Assembly (NCBI GenBank): GCA_031284525.1
Contig: JAISZR010000003.1
Span: 161,388-225,387 of the forward strand
Source: Oscillospiraceae bacterium
GTDB lineage: Bacteria > Bacillota > Clostridia > Oscillospirales > Ruminococcaceae
Reading direction: 5' to 3'
DNA length: 64,000 nt
Position 1 is the stretch's first letter, and each line of letters begins with the position of its first letter. The notes under the pieces are model-generated. The model ran no database searches. It was given only the letters and a program-made list of their open reading frames with translations, and had not been told where the DNA came from. Shown here in pieces: positions 61,683 to 64,000 of the stretch. Both the position numbers and the translations under genes were made by a program.

Positions 61683-61852
61683 TTCTGTAACGGGAAGGGA
61701 GGTTGATCACCAAAGTTGGATTGCGCAAGTTCAGAGGCGCGGTTGTTCCGTTTTTGCCCGCTTGCTTGCGCGAGTGTGCTTAACTCACGTTCGAGGCAAG
61801 TGAATGGTTGCAAAAAGCAGGGATTAGAAAGTAAATTGTAAGGAGGAAAGAG

Positions 61853-63760
61853 ATGATTAAGTGTAGCAAATTGAAGAGGCCATTAGCTGTATTTGTGAGC
61901 ATAAGCGTGAGCATGTCTTTCGCAAGTAACTTCAAAGCGTTACCAACGGCGGCAGACGAAGCTCGAGACCGAGACATAAAGTTCGTTTCGGGGTTGCTTG
62001 GCAAGGTAGGCTCCTCTGTCACGGCCGTCGAACAAGACTTGGAAAAACTGACAGACTCAGCGCTTAAAAATGCTTGTTTTTTTACCGGCTTAAACCCCGT
62101 GGCGATGCTTGTTGAAGTGAAGAACAAATGCGACGACGTGCTGCGCGCTTTTCTTGCTGCGCGTAAGGCGGGGGACCTCAAACAAGCGGCAGTCTTGGAA
62201 GCAATCAAAAAAGACGAGAGAGCACGGGGGCGTTTAACTGCCCTTCTGGGGTTTGATCCGCTCAATCCACCACAAGACGTGACCCAACGTCCCGTTGGCT
62301 ATTTGGAAGCATACTGGCTACGGATGTGCGCTCTCCTCTCGCCGAATGCGCCGCCGAACCAGGCGGGAGCAAAGTTGGCCGACAACGAGCTCGCGGCAAA
62401 AGTAGAGGCCGCCGTGCAGGAGGCGGAGCAAAAAGCCCAAAAACCGCTAACGGACTTTGCGCGTAAAAAGTTGCAAAAAGAAGCGCTCAAGACGCTAGGA
62501 AACAGTCCACCAAACGAGCTAACGAGGAACCAACGCGCTTTCTGGGTGGCCGTCCACCAAGGAAATCAACCAGCACTGTCGACGGCTGCGGCCGCGCTGG
62601 GGACGGACCACGTCACCGTGAAGACCTGCCAGCGAGCGCTGAGCACCGACCAGTCGAGTTTATTGACACGCGGCAGGGACGCAGTGACTTTACGGGGGGC
62701 AGTCATCCAGAACGTCGTCACGCGGTTAGAGAAGGCCCAGACGGACCTGTTCGGCGTACTAAATGTCCTCGCGACAGAACAAGGCGACGTTAACTCGAAG
62801 ACGTGGGTGCAGTCGGATGCTGCGAGCTGGGCGAAAGAACACGAACACCTCCTGGATCTGGTGCGACCTAGTATTCCCAATGCGCTAGAACAACAAAAGC
62901 TGGGTTGGTTGGTGGGCGACGCGCTTGTTGGGCTTACCTGGGAGCTAACAGCCACAGACGAAGCGTCGCTAGCGCAGGCCACAGGTACTGCGGACAACTT
63001 GAAGACAGCATTCCGCCAGGCCCTAACGGCGGAGAAATCATGGATCTTGCTGAAGGACATTTGGCGTCTCGTGGTAGCAGAGAACCTGACCAAGTTAAAA
63101 CCCGTGGCCGTGCCATGGGGTTTGAGTTCTTGGTATGCCCCCACGCCTTCAATGGCGAGGACAGAGACCGACCTCAGCAAGTTACTGTGTGTCATCGGAA
63201 ACTTGGAAGAGAGGATTACCACCCTCCTGGATCCGCTAAGGGTTATCTATCCACCGCCCACCTTCGACACAAAAATCTACCTAGAAAAGAACCCGCCAGT
63301 CGGCTGGGTCGATTACATCGCTGCCGTCAAAGCGCCGTTCGAAATAGTCTACGGATATCTCCTTAATCCTTTCCACCCTGTCGGGGCCGCGAAGGCGTGG
63401 AATCTTTGGGTTTTAGGCGGGTACAGTCGCGAGTATTGGGGACTTACGTCCGCCTTTCTGCGCCGTGGTGTCCAAGGACTAGCGGGTCCCGACCCGCGGG
63501 CCAAGGTTCAGAATTATACCTGGTCGAGTAAAAAGCCGTATGACGGGACACAAAACGCGCCGCAGTGGCTTTGGCAGGTGAACAGCTGGTGCGCGCTTGT
63601 TTCTGTTGGCGGCGCAAAAACGGAGCTATTGTGGCGGGGTGTTTGGTGGTTCCCGCTGGCGTCCGAGAAGCCTGACAAGCACTCGCGCATCGCAGTTCTG
63701 CAAACAGCGTTTGCTGTCGAGGCGTCGCGCGCCGATGCGGACGAGATCATTCACTACTAG
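61853..63760 (+). CDS. Large secreted protein of unknown family, GC-rich
   Basis: 635 residues. Signal peptide SKLKRPLAVFVSISVSMSFA, cleaved probably near ASNF. The first 300 residues are Ala/Leu/Lys/Glu-rich and helical (KVEAAVQEAEQKAQKPLTDF). The last 170 are rich in Trp and Tyr (AAKAWNLWVLGGYSREYWGL; TQNAPQWLWQVNSWCALVSV). No catalytic or repeat motif recognised. ATG 61853 has AAGGAGG. Base composition is far from that of the housekeeping genes: 34 of 60 G+C at 62521-62580 against 23 of 60 at 42361-42420. This and its codon choice suggest transfer or special selection. A terminator follows. Candidate secreted effector or surface protein. Confidence 0.7.
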   Translation: MIKCSKLKRPLAVFVSISVSMSFASNFKALPTAADEARDRDIKFVSGLLGKVGSSVTAVEQDLEKLTDSALKNACFFTGLNPVAMLVEVKNKCDDVLRAFLAARKAGDLKQAAVLEAIKKDERARGRLTALLGFDPLNPPQDVTQRPVGYLEAYWLRMCALLSPNAPPNQAGAKLADNELAAKVEAAVQEAEQKAQKPLTDFARKKLQKEALKTLGNSPPNELTRNQRAFWVAVHQGNQPALSTAAAALGTDHVTVKTCQRALSTDQSSLLTRGRDAVTLRGAVIQNVVTRLEKAQTDLFGVLNVLATEQGDVNSKTWVQSDAASWAKEHEHLLDLVRPSIPNALEQQKLGWLVGDALVGLTWELTATDEASLAQATGTADNLKTAFRQALTAEKSWILLKDIWRLVVAENLTKLKPVAVPWGLSSWYAPTPSMARTETDLSKLLCVIGNLEERITTLLDPLRVIYPPPTFDTKIYLEKNPPVGWVDYIAAVKAPFEIVYGYLLNPFHPVGAAKAWNLWVLGGYSREYWGLTSAFLRRGVQGLAGPDPRAKVQNYTWSSKKPYDGTQNAPQWLWQVNSWCALVSVGGAKTELLWRGVWWFPLASEKPDKHSRIAVLQTAFAVEASRADADEIIHY

Positions 63761-63840
63761 CCGGCGGCATCCGCGATGAGTCGCTTTCCGTCCGCGGAAC
63801 GGCTTTTGCCAGCTGCCTAGTTCGACTAGTTGGAATTAGG

Positions 63841-63870
63841 AGGCTGCGACGCTGCCTATATTTTGTTTTT
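63841..63870 (+). terminator. Terminator after the large secreted protein
   Basis: AGGC (63841-63844) pairs with GCCT (63854-63857), extended by inner GC/GC pairs, followed by ATATTTTGTTTTT. A second stem, CCTAGTT/AATTAGG, lies directly before it. Confidence 0.55.
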
Positions 63871-63941
63871 GCCGAAGGAACGGACCAACTGCTGTGTTGC
63901 ATAATTTTACTTGTGACGTGGAAAAATAAGCAGTGATAGAT

Positions 63942-64000
63942 ATGAAAAGAATTTGTAGAACTTTGGTGGTTATGTTAATAGTCATGGGATGTTCTATGGA
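63942..64000 (+). CDS. Lipoprotein, N-terminal fragment cut by window end
   Basis: Only 19 codons are visible: MKRICRTLVVMLIVMGCSM, a lipoprotein signal with lipobox VMGC. The ribosome-binding site is weak (GTGATAG). The remainder lies outside the window, so nothing more can be said. Confidence 0.5.
   Translation, partial: MKRICRTLVVMLIVMGCSM

Larger units (their letters stand above)
61438..61852. other. Spacer before the large GC-rich secreted protein
   Basis: 415 bp. Starts with GC-rich DNA and a T8 run (61480-61487), a possible terminator for the preceding gene although the stem is poor. It holds a 39-codon ORF and an extended -10 promoter, listed separately. Confidence 0.4.

Overview
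The window reads as chromosomal DNA of a low-to-middle GC Gram-positive bacterium of the class Clostridia (phylum Bacillota), possibly close to Oscillospirales. This rests on the gene set and order: a lysine-decarboxylase-like gene, darA, holB and ricT in the order known from Bacillus yaaO-yaaT; Asp23/YloU next to a FakA-type DAK protein; an AbrB-type regulator; a sortase-like lipoprotein; an L10-leader-like element ahead of rplJ; and smpB directly abutting ssrA. TTG and GTG starts are very common, and most promoters I can see carry an extended -10 (TGn before the -10 hexamer).

Layout. 0-3.8 kb: end of ftsZ, then rsmH, an FtsL-like gene, gmk, rpoZ and rlmB. 4-13.2 kb: a P-type-ATPase-like protein without the phosphorylation site, a secreted Lys-tailed protein, two metallo-hydrolases, a FliB-like methylase, murD and a CDF metal exporter. 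13.4-16.8 kb (minus strand): tpiA, pgk, a C39-like peptidase, an AbrB regulator and a small membrane protein. 17.3-23.5 kb (minus strand): a GC-rich secreted protein followed by paired hairpins, a MacB-like three-gene export cassette and rplS. 24-30.6 kb (minus strand): a flavoprotein, tmRNA, smpB, ruvX, lysS, motB, motA, tRNA-Ala, rplL and rplJ with its leader.

30.6-31.8 kb is an ORF-poor, GC-rich spacer that hides a promoter, a 17-codon ORF and an overlapping 50-codon Cys-rich peptide on the minus strand. 31.8-47.8 kb is a long plus-strand housekeeping stretch: tRNA-Thr, pheST, a lipoprotein, yloU-fakA, decarboxylase-darA-holB-ricT, M42 peptidase, rbfA-nrnA-truB-ribF, a TrkA-like protein and a family-4 uracil-DNA glycosylase. 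47.9-49.4 kb is a divergent sigma/XRE/ImmA-like cassette that resembles the control region of Tn916/ICEBs1-type elements but has no integrase. 49.4-53.6 kb: a secreted protein, prfB, a zinc-ribbon membrane protein and a sortase-like lipoprotein. 53.7-60.9 kb: a complete F-type ATP synthase operon (atpI-B-E-F-H-x-A-G-D-C). Gene x is a small extra ORF that looks like an alpha-subunit N-terminus joined to a delta-subunit C-terminal domain. 61-64 kb: a His/Arg-rich secreted protein, a large GC-rich secreted protein of unknown family, and the start of a lipoprotein cut by the window edge.

Most of the window is core metabolism, translation and envelope biology. The most unusual items are the alpha/delta hybrid in the atp operon, the Cys-rich peptide locus, the GC-rich secreted proteins, the ATPase-like protein that lacks its catalytic Asp, the tmRNA with a long tag, and two genes whose best ribosome-binding sites point to CTG or ATA start codons. 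All function calls come from motifs recognised by eye; no database search was run.
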